Below are positions 50,944-62,580 of a stretch of 64,000 bases of DNA, one piece after another. The translations under genes were made by a program, and so were the position numbers. Position 1 is the stretch's first letter, and each line of letters begins with the position of its first letter. This DNA is from Eledone cirrhosa (taxonomy: Eukaryota > Mollusca > Cephalopoda > Octopoda > Eledonidae): positions 296,789,204 to 296,853,203 of the forward strand of contig OZ024740.1 in the NCBI GenBank assembly GCA_964016885.1. The letters are read 5' to 3'. The notes under the pieces are model-generated. The model saw only the letters and a list, made by a program, of their open reading frames with translations, was not told where the DNA came from and did no database searches.

Positions 50944-51560
50944 CTGAAACACCATTTTTACAAGGAGGAGGCTAGCCCACTGTGCAGAATCTGTGGAGAG
51001 AGAGAGAGGAGACTGTGGCTCACATTGTATCCGAGTGTAAACACCTAGCCCAGACTCACTAGAAAGGCTGGAGACATGATGTGATGGGCAGGGTGATCCA
51101 CTGGCACCTATGCAAAGTAAACACTTTACCACATTCTGATAAGTGGTATGAGCATAAACCAGAGTCGGTGATAGAAAACGATCAGGTGAAGGTGCCGTGG
51201 GATTTTAGGATACAGACGGACAAGAAACTGGAACACAATAGACTGACCTGGTGGTTTTGGACAAGGAAAAAAGATCATGCCTGATTGTGAATGTGGCCTG
51301 CCCATTCGACACGAGAGTGCAAGAGAAGGAGAGGGAGAAAATTAACCGATACCAAGACTTAAAGTGGGAGGTAAAAAGATTTGGAACTGCCATGAGGTCA
51401 AAGTGGTCCTGATTGTCATAGGCGCACTAGGTAATATCTCAAGGAGTTTCCAGGGTTGGTTAAAGAAAATTGGCCCCGCCCCGCTTTTTGGAACACTTCA
51501 AAAGGCATGCTTGATGGGAACAGCAGGAACCCTCCGATACGTCCTGAATATCTGAGGCTG
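50944..51560 (+). pseudogene. RLE-type LINE zinc knuckle and restriction-like endonuclease (frameshifted)
   Basis: SPLCRICGERE (50985-51010) starts a CCHC knuckle. Extra GA units in a GAGAGAGAGAG run then shift the frame, and the H...C half (AHIVSEC) follows in another frame. The block WYEHKPESVIENDQVKV, WDFRIQTDKK, reads at 51145-51230. The expected PD motif after it is lost by a one-base gap (AATAGACTGACC) and recovers in the +1 frame as PDLVVLDKEK, then LIVNVACPFDTRV, where Asn stands in the usual catalytic Asp position. The end reads VIGALGN and LQKACLMGTAG. The tail is TGA, about 70 bp of UTR and AAT repeats. Confidence 0.78.
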
Positions 51561-51625
51561 CAGGTAGTGGCTTGATATTCATTTCAACAAACTTTCCAGT
51601 TAAATAACATCAATGACTGAGACTC

Positions 51626-52709
51626 AAATAATAATAATAATAATAATAATGATTTCTTTATTGGCCACAAGGGCTGACATCAGGAAAAATATTGCAGACG
51701 GCACAGGACGGTATGATATGGGTTTTGTGCGTGTAAATATTTTTATTATTTATATAAGAAAAGAAAAAAAAGACATAGAAACATATATATATATATATAA
51801 ACAATAAAAATGAAAATTGAAACAATGAAAAATTCCCCAATAGGGGGGAAACTTCCGAGGGTTACTCGTGGCGAAAACCACACAAAATACCATCGCCACC
51901 CTGACCACCAGGGCAAGCGCCCTCTCTCAATTTTTCCATTTCTCAAACTACAGACGTATATTCAGAGCGGTCCCGATCACTCGGACCATTCTCGCTACAT
52001 TCACCCACCTTTCAACAAACTTGCTAGAAGGCAGCACTTGCCTCTCCACCCTGATTTTCCTCTTCAAGTGAAACTTGAAAAAGTTAATTAGGGATTCGCC
52101 GAAGAGGAAAGTGTCTGTCTTTAACCCTTTCAACCTTGTCCACCACACAATCTCTTTCGCCATGGCCACCAGACAGATGAAAACCGCCTGCCCTTCCTCC
52201 TCGAAGGAAGACGGCGAGACCATCTGCACAATGGACTCAGTCGATAACCGGATCAGTCCTACACTCGACAGTAATTGTTCGACATAGCTCCACAAGTCAG
52301 CAATGCTCGGGCACTGAAGGAGTGCGTGCACGACTGTTTCGTCGCTCTGCGCGCATCTCGGACAGGCTCGGCTGACGGCACTTCCATGCCTGTAGAGCTT
52401 ATCTCGAACTGGCAGCGCTCCCCGGTAGCACTGCCAGGCCAGGGATTTTTGGAAGTTATCCATAGGCCCTGGGCTGAAAGTTCTCCGGAAGAGAGCAAAC
52501 AGCTGATCTTCTTCAACGCCCAGGATCTCTCCGAGAACGTCGTCTCTCTTCCCCTCCACTAGTCCTCTATAGAACGCCGAGGTGGATGTTCCACCGATAC
52601 TGGTGCCCAGCTGGCAGAGGGCAGTGAGCGCCTGGAGATATTCCAGTTTCCAAGCGCTATCCCTCGGTCTTTTTCTGACCCAGGACTGCAGCTCCGTCAA
52701 GGAGACCAG
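51626..52709 (-). mobile_element. 5'-truncated Tx1-like LINE copy (relative of the array fragment)
   Basis: A minus-strand element from the CTGGTCTCCTTGACGGAG start (52709) through the C-terminal ORF region (to 51948), 3' UTR, and AAT tail at 51626-51650. Its first 300 bp is the same as in the array units, and 220 bp of DNA upstream of it (52710-52928) is also shared with them. It is therefore the fuller relative of the array fragment. Confidence 0.88.
51948..52709 (-). pseudogene. Tx1-like LINE ORF2 C-terminal fragment (open frame, no ATG)
   Basis: 250 codons open from TTG 52700. First about 100 residues: array-type fragment (LTELQSW ... MDNFQKSLAWQCYRGALPV). Then RDKLYRHGSAVSRACPRCAQS, the CPRC...HALLQC zinc-knuckle-like motif, LWSYVEQLL, WWTRLKGLKTDTFLFGESL and the C-terminal ERWVNVARMVRV. 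The frame is undamaged but starts inside the ORF because of 5' truncation. It cannot encode RT. Confidence 0.85.
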
Positions 52710-52928
52710 TAATACACTATTAATAATTATTAATTAATGCAATCGTGCAATGCCTGTGCGTGACGAATATTTTTAAAGTCAGGAATGACTGTGCACTGAG
52801 CCAAACCCACTCCCTGAGCGACAGTAGCTATAACCCGAAAAGAAGAAAAGATCAACATCATCGGTAACTACAGAGTCGCAGGTTTTATGTCGGAGTTAAC
52901 CCAGTTTCCTGAGATGCCTTCTCCTAGA
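52710..52928 (-). repeat. Inverted copy of the array flank (unit 1 positions 740-957)
   Basis: Reverse complement of the stretch just left of the LINE piece in each unit: GCAATCGTGCAATGCCTGTG, CCAAACCCACTCCCTGAGCG and CCTGAGATGCCTTCTCCTAG. It ends abruptly at a Penelope fragment. Confidence 0.9.
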
Positions 52929-53235
52929 TCGGGATGACTTCTAACAGTTTTAAGACTCGCTGGTACGCCCATACACATTCGTTCCGGCGCCCAGACAAAT
53001 CTAATCAAACTACACTCGCCGCCCACATCTGGCACCTTAAAAGGAACTCCATCCCCTTCAAGACCCAATGGAGGCTACTCCAGAGAGCGCGATCCTACAC
53101 GGGAGGCCATAATTGCTGTGACCTCTGTATCTCCGAGAGCTATGAGATTCTATTCGCCAAAGGCCCTCTCCTCAACAAGATCTCGGAACACTCCCCCAAT
53201 TGCATGCACAAGAACTATGCAAATTACAAAAACTA
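52929..53235 (+). pseudogene. Penelope-like GIY-YIG endonuclease C-terminal fragment (third PLE)
   Basis: The frame has NSFKTRWYAHTHSFRR, LAAHIWHLKRNSIPFKTQW, CCDLCISESYEILF and LLNKISEH then C-x-H. These blocks match the endonuclease C termini of PLE1 (7931-7695) and PLE2 (61350-61100): FKTR..., HIWDLK, CNLC.(L/I)E(T/S)HSIIF, LLNRKSEI. The sequence differs enough to be a separate family. The core TYIGST part is missing and the left edge joins the array-flank copy directly. Confidence 0.75.
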
Positions 53236-53974
53236 CAGAACCACCCGGCTCCCCGACTGCCCCCCCCCCCCATATCACCACCCCACCCCCGTCCCCCATC
53301 CCACTTCTGTCCCTCCATCTCTCATTATTACCTTCTTTCCTCCCCTCTATCTCTCATTATTACCTTTTTTCCTCCCCTCCAGGTCTTATATATTGTGTTG
53401 TATGCCTCTGAGTAAGGTTCCGTGGCCGCACACACAAATTCACGTATATAGCTGCTCATGTATGCATACGTGCAGTTATGAACTGCTGCACGCACACGTT
53501 CGAGATTAATTTATTTATCTATTTATTTGTATATTTATTTATTTATTTATTTATTTATTTAGTTACTTTATTTATTTATTTATCTATTTATTTATTTATT
53601 TATTTATTTATTTGCTTGTTTATTTGTTTATCTGTTTGTTTGTTTGTTTGTTTGTTAACTCATTCATTTATTTATTTATTAATGAGTGAGTGATTGGGTA
53701 ATGAATAGATAAAAGATAAAAGATAGGTAACGAATAGTGAATGGTAAATAGTAAATAATAAATAGTAATTAATTACTTGATGATAATATTAATAACTTAG
53801 TAGTGATATTAATTATTTTAATCTGGCTCAGTTTATAATTTGTCCCACTACCTTTTCCCAATATATTATAGATACTTGTATGTGTACGAACGAGTGCGTG
53901 TATGTGTATATGTGTTTATGTGTACATATTTGTATGTATGTATGTATATGTATGCGGGTGTGCTTGTATATGTG

Positions 53975-54041
<67 letters not shown>

Positions 54042-54180
54042 AAATGTGTGTAATCCTTGGTACAGTTAGGTATATTAAGACAGGGGTGAAGAAAAAATGG
54101 CTTCACTTGTGCTTTCAACAAATTTATTTTCTTCACAAAATCCAAAAAGAATGTTTCTTAAAAAAAATTATTTTATAAAT
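53236..54180. repeat. C/T-rich stretch, TTTA repeats, AT-rich DNA and TA/TG repeats
   Basis: CCCC-rich (53260-53400), TTTA repeat (53505-53680), AT-rich (53690-53850), TG/TATG (53880-53985), TA run (53985-54035). No gene is seen. It could be the 3' region of the third Penelope element, since PLE1 carries a similar TTTA-type tract in its terminal repeat. Confidence 0.7.
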
Positions 54181-54199
54181 TAAGTTGTTGGTTGTTGGT

Positions 54200-54531
54200 T
54201 AGGTCTTAGGACACACACACATACACACACACACACATATATGTATGTGTGTGTGTGTGTATGCCTCTCTCTTTATATGTGTATATATATATATAGATGT
54301 ATGTGTGTATGTGTGTGTATGTATGCATGTGTGAACGGAGGGGTATATATACGGACATATGTATATGTGTGTGTGTGTGCGTGTGTGTGTGTACACACGT
54401 GCGTGTGTGTGTGTGTGTGTGTATGTGTGCGTGTATGTGTGTATATATGTATATTTAGTTATGTATCTTTATGTGTGTATATGTATGTATGTGTATGTAG
54501 GTATATGTATGTATATATGTATATATATATA
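54200..54531. repeat. CA/TG-rich microsatellite block
   Basis: Mixed CA, TG, TATG and TA repeats. All open frames here translate to Cys/Val/Tyr or His/Thr strings and are not genes. Confidence 0.95.
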
Positions 54532-55905
54532 TATGATTTTTAATGCAATGAAATATCTATGATCGTCGGCAAATCACTGATGAGGGACTTATTTTATTAC
54601 ATGTTATCCATGTGCAACCAGCAGTATTCTTCTCCCCATTTTTTCACATATATATGTGTGTGTATGTGTGTATATGTATATATGTGTGTATGTATGTGGT
54701 TTTGTGTGTGTGTATGTATGTGTATGTATGTATGTGTGTGCATATGTATGTATATGTATGTATAGTATAGTTTATACCGAGAGACATACATACATGTATG
54801 TGTGTATATATGTATGTGTAGATATATATGTATGTATGTGTATATATATATATATGTGTGTGTATGCAATTATATATGTGTGTGTATGTGTATGCGTGTG
54901 TATGTGTATATTTGTGTGTATGTGTTTTTCCTTGTGTGTATATATATGTGTATATATGTATGTATATATATATATATATATATTTCCTCACACTTCCACT
55001 CACTCACTGTTTCTCCTCTTCTCACTTCACCCCGTTCGTGACGAAAACATTTTCTCTCTTTCTCACATTTGGATTCGTTCCCGAAAGGTCTTTTTTCTAA
55101 GCCCTCATATATTCACCTAGCTTATGCTAACATAATAACTATGAAGCTTGTTCCCTTCCTTCTACGGTTAGCTCTCCTCTTTGTTGTTATCTTGTCTCAC
55201 TAGCTTTACGCGTTTTAATTGTCCTAATAACTTAATTTAGTTATTATTGCACCGACGTGAGGTATATGATTTTTAATGCAATGAAATATCTATGATCGTC
55301 GGCAAATCACTGATGAGGGGCTTATTTTATTACATGTTATCCATGTGCAACCTGCAGTATTCTTCTCCCCATTTTTTCACATATATTTACCTAAACTGCG
55401 ATTCTGTTTTTTTCTCTCTCTCTCTCTCTCTCTTACTGCTCCCTCGTTCTCTCTGTTTCTCCTACTTTCTTTCGCCCCCTCTGTCATGTCAGTTAACTCT
55501 TCCTCACACTTCCACTCACTCACTCACTGTTTCTCCTCTTCTCACTTCACCCCGTTCGTGACGAAAACATTTTCTCTCTTTCTCACATTTGGATTCGTTC
55601 CCGAAAGGTCTTTTTTCTAAGCGCTCATATATTCACCTAGCTTATGCTAACAGAATAACTATGAAGCTTGTTCCCTTCCTTCTACGGTTAGCTCTCCTCT
55701 TTGTTGTTATCTTGTCTCACTCACTTTACTCGTTTTAATTGTCCTAATAACTTAATTTAGTTATTATCGCACCGACGTGAGGTATATGATTTTTAATGCA
55801 ATGAAATATCTATGATCGTCGGCAAATCACTGATGAGGGACTTATTTTATTACATGTTATCCATGTGCAACCTGCAGTATTCTTCTCCCCATTTTTTCAT
55901 ATATA
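54532..55905. repeat. Tandem duplication, two units plus a partial third
   Basis: A block starting TATGATTTTTAATGCAATG recurs at about 54532, 55265 and 55787. A second block starting CCTCACACTTCCACTCACTC recurs at about 54985 and 55504. Unit 1 is longer (about 733 against 522 bp) because it gained TG/TATG repeats after TTTTTTCACATATA. Confidence 0.9.
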
Positions 55906-55984
55906 TATATATGTGTGTATAGGTATGCATATATATATATATATGTGTGTGTAAGTGTTTATGTATGTGGTTGTGAGTATGTAA

Positions 55985-56205
55985 ATATATTTGATTCTTT
56001 CCATTCTACAAAAACACTCTGGCCACCTGTGGTTTGTATGTTAACTTAACCACTCACCTCAGTCTGTGCCATGATTCGGTCTTGTTTATCTTCTATTACC
56101 AACCCACCTAAAAAAAGTTCCTACTATATATCTGTTGAATTACTATTCTTTGGGTTTTTATTTATTTATTTTTATTTATTTATTCATTTATCTATTTATT
56201 CATTT

Positions 56206-56236
<31 letters not shown>

Positions 56237-56420
56237 TTTTATTTACTTATTTATATATTTACTTTTTCTTTTTTTTTTCTTTTCCTTTTATTTCAAAAAA
56301 GCACTCTGGCTAATTGACCACTCCCCAAAGCAAAAACGGCCTGTGCCATGTTGTGGTCCTGTGTATCTAAATACCATCCTACCCCAAAAATCCCCCCCTC
56401 CAGCCACGACCCCTCCCTTA
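55985..56420. repeat. Imperfect direct repeats around a TTTA tract
   Basis: CACTCTGGCCACCTG...CTGTGCCATGATT...GTCTTGTTTATCT (56010-56090) resembles CACTCTGGCTAATTG...CTGTGCCATGTTGTGGTCCTGTGTATCT (56300-56370). The TTTATTTA tract (56155-56250) lies between. Confidence 0.65.
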
Positions 56421-56463
56421 CCACTACCTAAATGTATAAATACCAGAACTTAATATGACACCC

Positions 56464-56514
56464 AGCTTCCTGAAGATTTCATCTGAATGAAACAGTACTA
56501 GTCCTGTAGAAGCT
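56464..56514 (+). ncRNA. Degenerate hammerhead-like motif
   Basis: Order: AGCUUC, CUGAAGA (core CUGAUGA with one change), a short stem-loop AUU...AAU, GAAAC, about 7 nt, GUC, then GAAGCU, which pairs with the opening AGCUUC. The core change should reduce or abolish cleavage. It could be the 3' terminal-repeat relic of the Penelope fragment at 52929. It is a weak call by eye. Confidence 0.35.
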
Positions 56515-56619
56515 CCTTCTATACAATAAATATATTTTACTCTGCCATGTATTGAGTACCTTACTTACTGTGGTTAGCCCGACTCAACCCGGGACCTACG
56601 TATATATATATATATATAT

Positions 56620-57884
56620 ATGAAAGACGTAAAATAAGAAAATTTTTAAATTAACTTACTTACTAAAATTTTCACTCCAACTAATTAGTTTCTGTAAGGG
56701 AATAAATATAGTTACGCAACGCAACCATAGAGAAATCCTTACGTCACCAGGGAGTCTATTCTCAGCTAAGTTCCCAGGTAATGCGCGGACACTAGGAACC
56801 CATATAAAAATAATAATTCAGTAGATGGAAAAAAAGCGAGCGGGGACTAGATTCCAGGGCACTGAAAAAATTCACTGCCTACTTGGTCAGTGGCAAATTC
56901 TAAAGAATCAATCACGTGACACTGAGGTTAATCAGTGAGGAGTGGAGTGGTAATAAGACAAGAGCCTAACTATTACCATGAACGATAGTAGTAATTTCGA
57001 CAAGTTTTGCTCAACAAATAATTTGGAGATAAATATAGAGAATTAGTATATCTACCAACATATGTATACACATGTATACCTATGCTAGCAAATATATATG
57101 TTATGTCTTAATACCTTAGTGGTTCTATGCAAGGGAATGCAGAACAATTATATGAAAGACGTAAAATAAGAAAATTTTAAAATTAACTTACTTACTAAAA
57201 TTTTCACTCCAACTAATTAGTTTCTGTAAGGGAATAAATATAGTTACGCAACGCAACCATAGAGAAATCCTTACGTTATCAGGGAGTCTATTCTCAGCTA
57301 AGTTCCCAGGCAATGCGCGGACACTAGGAACCCATATAAAAATAATAATTCAGTGGATGGAAAAAAGCGAGCGTGGACTAGATTCCAGGGCACTGAAAAA
57401 ATTCACTGCCTACTTGGTCAGTGGCAAATTCTAAAGAATCAATCACGTGACACTGAGGTTAATCAGTGAGGAGTGGAGTGGTAATAAGACAAGAGCCTAA
57501 CTACAACCATGAACCATAGTAGTAATTTCGGCAAGTTTTGCTCAACAAATAATTTGGAGATAAATATAGAGAATTAGTATATCTACCAACATATGTATAC
57601 AGATGTATACCTATGCTAGCAAATATATATGTTATGTCTTAGTACCTTTGTGGTTCTATGCAAGGGGATACAGAACAATTACATGAAAGACGTAAAATAA
57701 GAAAATCTTAAAATTAACTTACTTACTAAAATTTTCACTCAAACTAATTAGTTTCTGTAAGGGATAAATATAGTTACGCAACGCAATCATAGAGAAATCC
57801 TTACGTCATCAGGGAGTCTATTCTCAGCTAAGTTCCCAGGCAATGCACGGAGACTAGGAACCTATATAAAAATAATAATTCAGT
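56620..57884 (+). repeat. 531-bp satellite, two direct copies plus a partial third
   Basis: ATGAAAGACGTAAAATAAG starts copies at 56620, 57152 and 57683. Each contains GGAATAAATATAGTTACGCAA, the block TCCTTACGTCA-CAGGGAGTC and TTATGTCTTA. The third copy stops at TAATAATTCAG (57884). Confidence 0.93.
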
Positions 57885-59006
<1,122 letters not shown>

Positions 59007-59088
59007 TACTTTCACTCGTGTAGGACACCTCGGTTATTTTTCATTTTGTAAAAAAAACCTCACTTTCTAATATATATATATATATTTT

Positions 59089-59198
59089 TATGAAAGTAAA
59101 CCAAAGAAGCCTTCAATACATCAAAAGTCTTTATTAGCCAACAATGTTTCGTCCTATTAAGGACTCATCAGGGCAATTAAAGCTATAAGAAACACTAT
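59089..59198 (-). repeat. PLE2 terminal repeat, 3' copy
   Basis: Direct repeat of 63863-63970, starting TATGAAAGTAAACC and ending AGAAACACTAT. It carries a hammerhead. Confidence 0.9.
59129..59182 (-). ncRNA. Hammerhead ribozyme motif, PLE2 3' repeat
   Basis: Minus strand: CUUUA...GCC stem I, CUGAUGA, perfect stem II GUCC-UUAAUA-GGAC, GAAA, 2-bp stem III with loop AUU, GUU, then GGC...UAAAG closing stem I (9 of 11 positions pair). All conserved core bases are present. This is the best hammerhead in the window. Confidence 0.88.
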
Positions 59199-61017
59199 CG
59201 GCCAATACAAGCCAAAAAACTCAGAAGAATATGGAGTGTACAAATTTTAAAGCATAGGAAAATATCAAGTAAAAATTGCTAAGGAAGTGAATAAAATTTT
59301 GAACCATATTACAAATATAGTCCAATGCAAAAACTAAAGCTAAACAAAGGTGGTATTATAGAGCGGGAATTATTGCACTATATATAATATAATATAATTG
59401 ATAATAATAATAATAATAAAATTATTAAAAGGCCCAATATATACATATATATATATATATACATATGTACACACATATACATATATATCAATACACATTT
59501 CCAAGCACAGACTAACCCTTATTAAGAGTTTATATATAAATAAGAATAATAATAAGAAGAAGAAAAATAAAGATAAAAATAAAGATAAAAATATAATACA
59601 TATATTATTTACAGTATAAAATGAAGAATAAATGATTAAAAGTAAACATATAATACATATTAAAACTATATAATTATATAATAGATAATCTCCGGTTAAT
59701 TTGTACAAACAATATAAATGTTACAATAACGCTATAATAATAATATTATAATATAATGGCATATAACTTAACAAATCATATAGAGTTACAGACCGGGTGA
59801 GAAAAATATTGTACAGAACTAAATTATGTTGGAAAAATTATGTTGGAAAAATATCAAAATAGGTATACATCTGTATACATATGTTGGTAGATATACTAAT
59901 TCTCTATATTTATCTCCAAATTATTTGTTGAACAAAACTTGCCGAAATTACTACTATCGTTCATGGTAGTAGTTAGGCTCTTGTCTTATTACCACTCCAA
60001 GAAAAACAGATGGAGGTCAAATTTCTATACAATAGGTGTAAATAAATATTATCCAAACATTACAAAAATTATAAAAATACAAACATATTACAGAATTTAC
60101 AAAATTAACATAACATAATGGTACATTTAATAATCGGTAAATAATATAGATCAGTAGTACGTTTACAAAGAGTGGAATGATATAAAACTTCAATATAAAA
60201 TATTGAACATAGTATAATATACATAATTACGTGGTTGGTGGAGAGACATTTGTGAATAAGTGAATGAGAACCAGACAGAAAACTACGCACGGTAGTATAA
60301 ATATATAAATAAAATCAACCGGAAATCGAAAAACAAAAACAAAAGTATTTACTTAGGTGTCACATGCAGTTAAGTAAAAAATTTAGGAAACAAACCCGGA
60401 TAAATGACTAGAAAACCCCATTAAATTAATTAATATTGAAAGTATCTAAAATACATAATAAGTCAATACAAAATTAGCTATGGTTTAAGTAATCAAAATC
60501 TCTAAATTTTAAGATATGACTATAAAAACATCTGGAAAAGGATGAAATATTCAACTATCAGTTGAATAACGTTATCTACTAAACAGACTTTAAATAGAAT
60601 TATGGTAGGCCAATGGGGACAGAAAAAGAAATGTATGAAGGATACGAAGGAGCATAAAATCATAATCAATATACTGTATAATACAATAGAAAGAAGCATA
60701 AAAGGGAATAGAATATAATTATAGTATATTTGAAGGGGCGAATGACAAGTGTGTGTGTGTGGGAGGGGGGGGGGGGTTAGTTATCCAAAGAAGAATCCAA
60801 ATAAAATAAAATAATATAAAATAAAATATATAATCTGATATAAACTCTTAATGTGTTAATAGTGAAAATATAATATTTAAGAAGATAGATATGGTATGGT
60901 ACCCAAAAGACTATGAAAGCTAGAATGAAAAGCTGTTAAAAACCAATAATAATAATGATGATAATGATGGTGGTAAACAAAATGAATCTAAACTAAAAAG
61001 ATAAGGGAATATAGCGG
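59199..61017 (-). other. PLE2 3' region
   Basis: AT-rich and non-coding, with AATAAT and TA/CA tracts (59400-59480), the inverted satellite fragment (59859-59998) and a G run (60762-60776). No gene is seen. Confidence 0.55.
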
Positions 61018-62580
61018 CTAATGGATACAATTTACACTACTAGAACCTTTAGGTTTATAATAAAAGTAAGAATTTGAAATGGCGTGGGGGCAAGAAGAGA
61101 ATATCTCGGACTTTCTATTAAGTAAGGTTTCCCTAGAGAAAATTATAGAGTGGGTCTCAAGGATACAGAGATTACAAAATTTAGTATGCGTTGAAAGGTT
61201 ATTAGAGCGTGCCACTATACGCCAATTAAGGCTATATGGTATATTAGCCCCCTTAAGATCCCAGATATGGTGTGCTAGAGAAGTAGAATTCTTAAACTTA
61301 ACATGTTTAAAATTAGAGATATGAGGATTAAACCTAGTCTTAAAAGTGTTAGATGTAGAGCCTATATATGTGCTATTAGAGGAATTGGTTTTAACTACAC
61401 AAGCATAAACGATGTTCTTAGAGAGGCAGTTACCGTTCAAAGGGCAGTTAGAACTCACTCTACAGTTACACTTCCGGGTGCTATTGATCGGCTGAAGTAG
61501 TGATGCATCACACGTAGGGTTACTATGAGATAAGGTCTGCTCAGGAGGTAAGGTGTTTATGGATCTATTCAGACTAGTAGTACGTAGAGAGGAGTATCCA
61601 TCCCTAATTTTTCCATTGTTAGTGCTAGCTAAATGAGAATTAATATTAGGGGTGGTAGAGAATGAAAGTTTAATCACATTTTTATTAAAAATACTATGGT
61701 ATTTATTAGTAGGAGGGAAATTTTTCTCTAAGATAGAAAATAAAGACCTAGGGATGTTAGTTAATACTTCCTGATTATATAGCGGGTTAAAATAAGTATT
61801 TAGTCTCCTTCTATTTTTATCCTTACCAACTCTACCGTTATCTAATATCCCCTAATTAACATTTGGGTTACTATAAGGACTAGTTAAAACCACATTATTA
61901 GAATCAGCCGAAACTCCATTAAGTCCCTTTCTGTTTCCACCATCATTATATCTGCTGATATCTGGAAACATATCAAAAGGATTAGGGCTATTAATAGGAT
62001 CAGTAGAAACAACTCTATTAGAATTAGATTTAGCAAAAGCATTACCACTAAGTGAGCGCTCAGAGGGCTCGACTTGATTCCTAGAAGTATTAGATTCCCT
62101 ATTACGAGTCCAGTGGCTTAATTTATGGATGGGTTCAGATACACCTATGTAATTTCTATGATTCTTATGCTTTCTACTCCCATTCATGGCCATATTATGG
62201 GATATTATGTTATTATTACTATAAGTAAGCGGAGATTTTCTAAGGTTACTATTATTATAATGTATTTTACCAGAGTAACCGGAATTAGCTAGGGCATTAT
62301 TATAGTACTCTGCATGTGCATTAAATGTTCCTACGTCCTTGGAGAGTGTGGAAATCCTATTAGATACACCATTAATTATAGAGCCTATCATAGATTTGGG
62401 GTGGTTAGAATTGGGACTAACATAAGAGAGTATTTCATTAGGCTTATGGAAGGGTTTAAAACTATTAGTGACCAAGTCCAAAGTCACATCTAAAAAGTTG
62501 ACCGCTCTATCGTTTCTATCTATCGTGATTGAAAGGTTATAGCTTTTAAAAAAACTTATAAAGCTTCTTCTTATTATGCT
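61018..62580 (-). pseudogene. PLE2 linker and GIY-YIG endonuclease (one in-frame stop)
   Basis: A single frame apart from one TAA at about 61852. It starts with the post-RT block NDRAVNFLDVTLDL (about 62500), then HKPNEILSYVSPNSNHPKS and an Asn/Ser-rich linker without the 78-bp repeats of PLE1. After the stop come NRRRLNTYFNP (about 61820), KLSFSTTPNINSHLA, the Cys cluster CNCRVSSNCPLNGNC, the core IVYAC...STYIGST, FKTRFNPHISNF, HHIWDLK, CNLCILETHSIIF, LLNRKSEIFSSCPH and the end at 61018. Unlike PLE1, the endonuclease itself (219 codons) is unbroken. Confidence 0.87.

Larger units (their letters stand above)
48218..51650 (+). mobile_element. RLE-type LINE (R4/Dong/NeSL-like), decayed
   Basis: A plus-strand element between two AAT tracts (48182-48217 and 51626-51650). 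It carries an N-terminal DNA-binding-like region, an RT with YKKAF, QGDSLSPLLF and MNDLKL blocks, a C-terminal CCHC knuckle and remains of a restriction-like endonuclease. This order defines the R2-superclade LINEs. Dong/R4-type members are known for insertion in TAA repeats, which matches the flanks. Multiple frameshifts and changed catalytic residues show it is inactive. Confidence 0.8.

Noticed and set aside
53478..53693. Leu/Phe/Tyr-rich frame as a membrane peptide
   Set aside because: It is a translated TTTA repeat.
54580..54625. CTGATGAGGGA in the 54.5-kb tandem repeat as a hammerhead
   Set aside because: No GAAA core at a suitable distance and no pairing partner for stem I.
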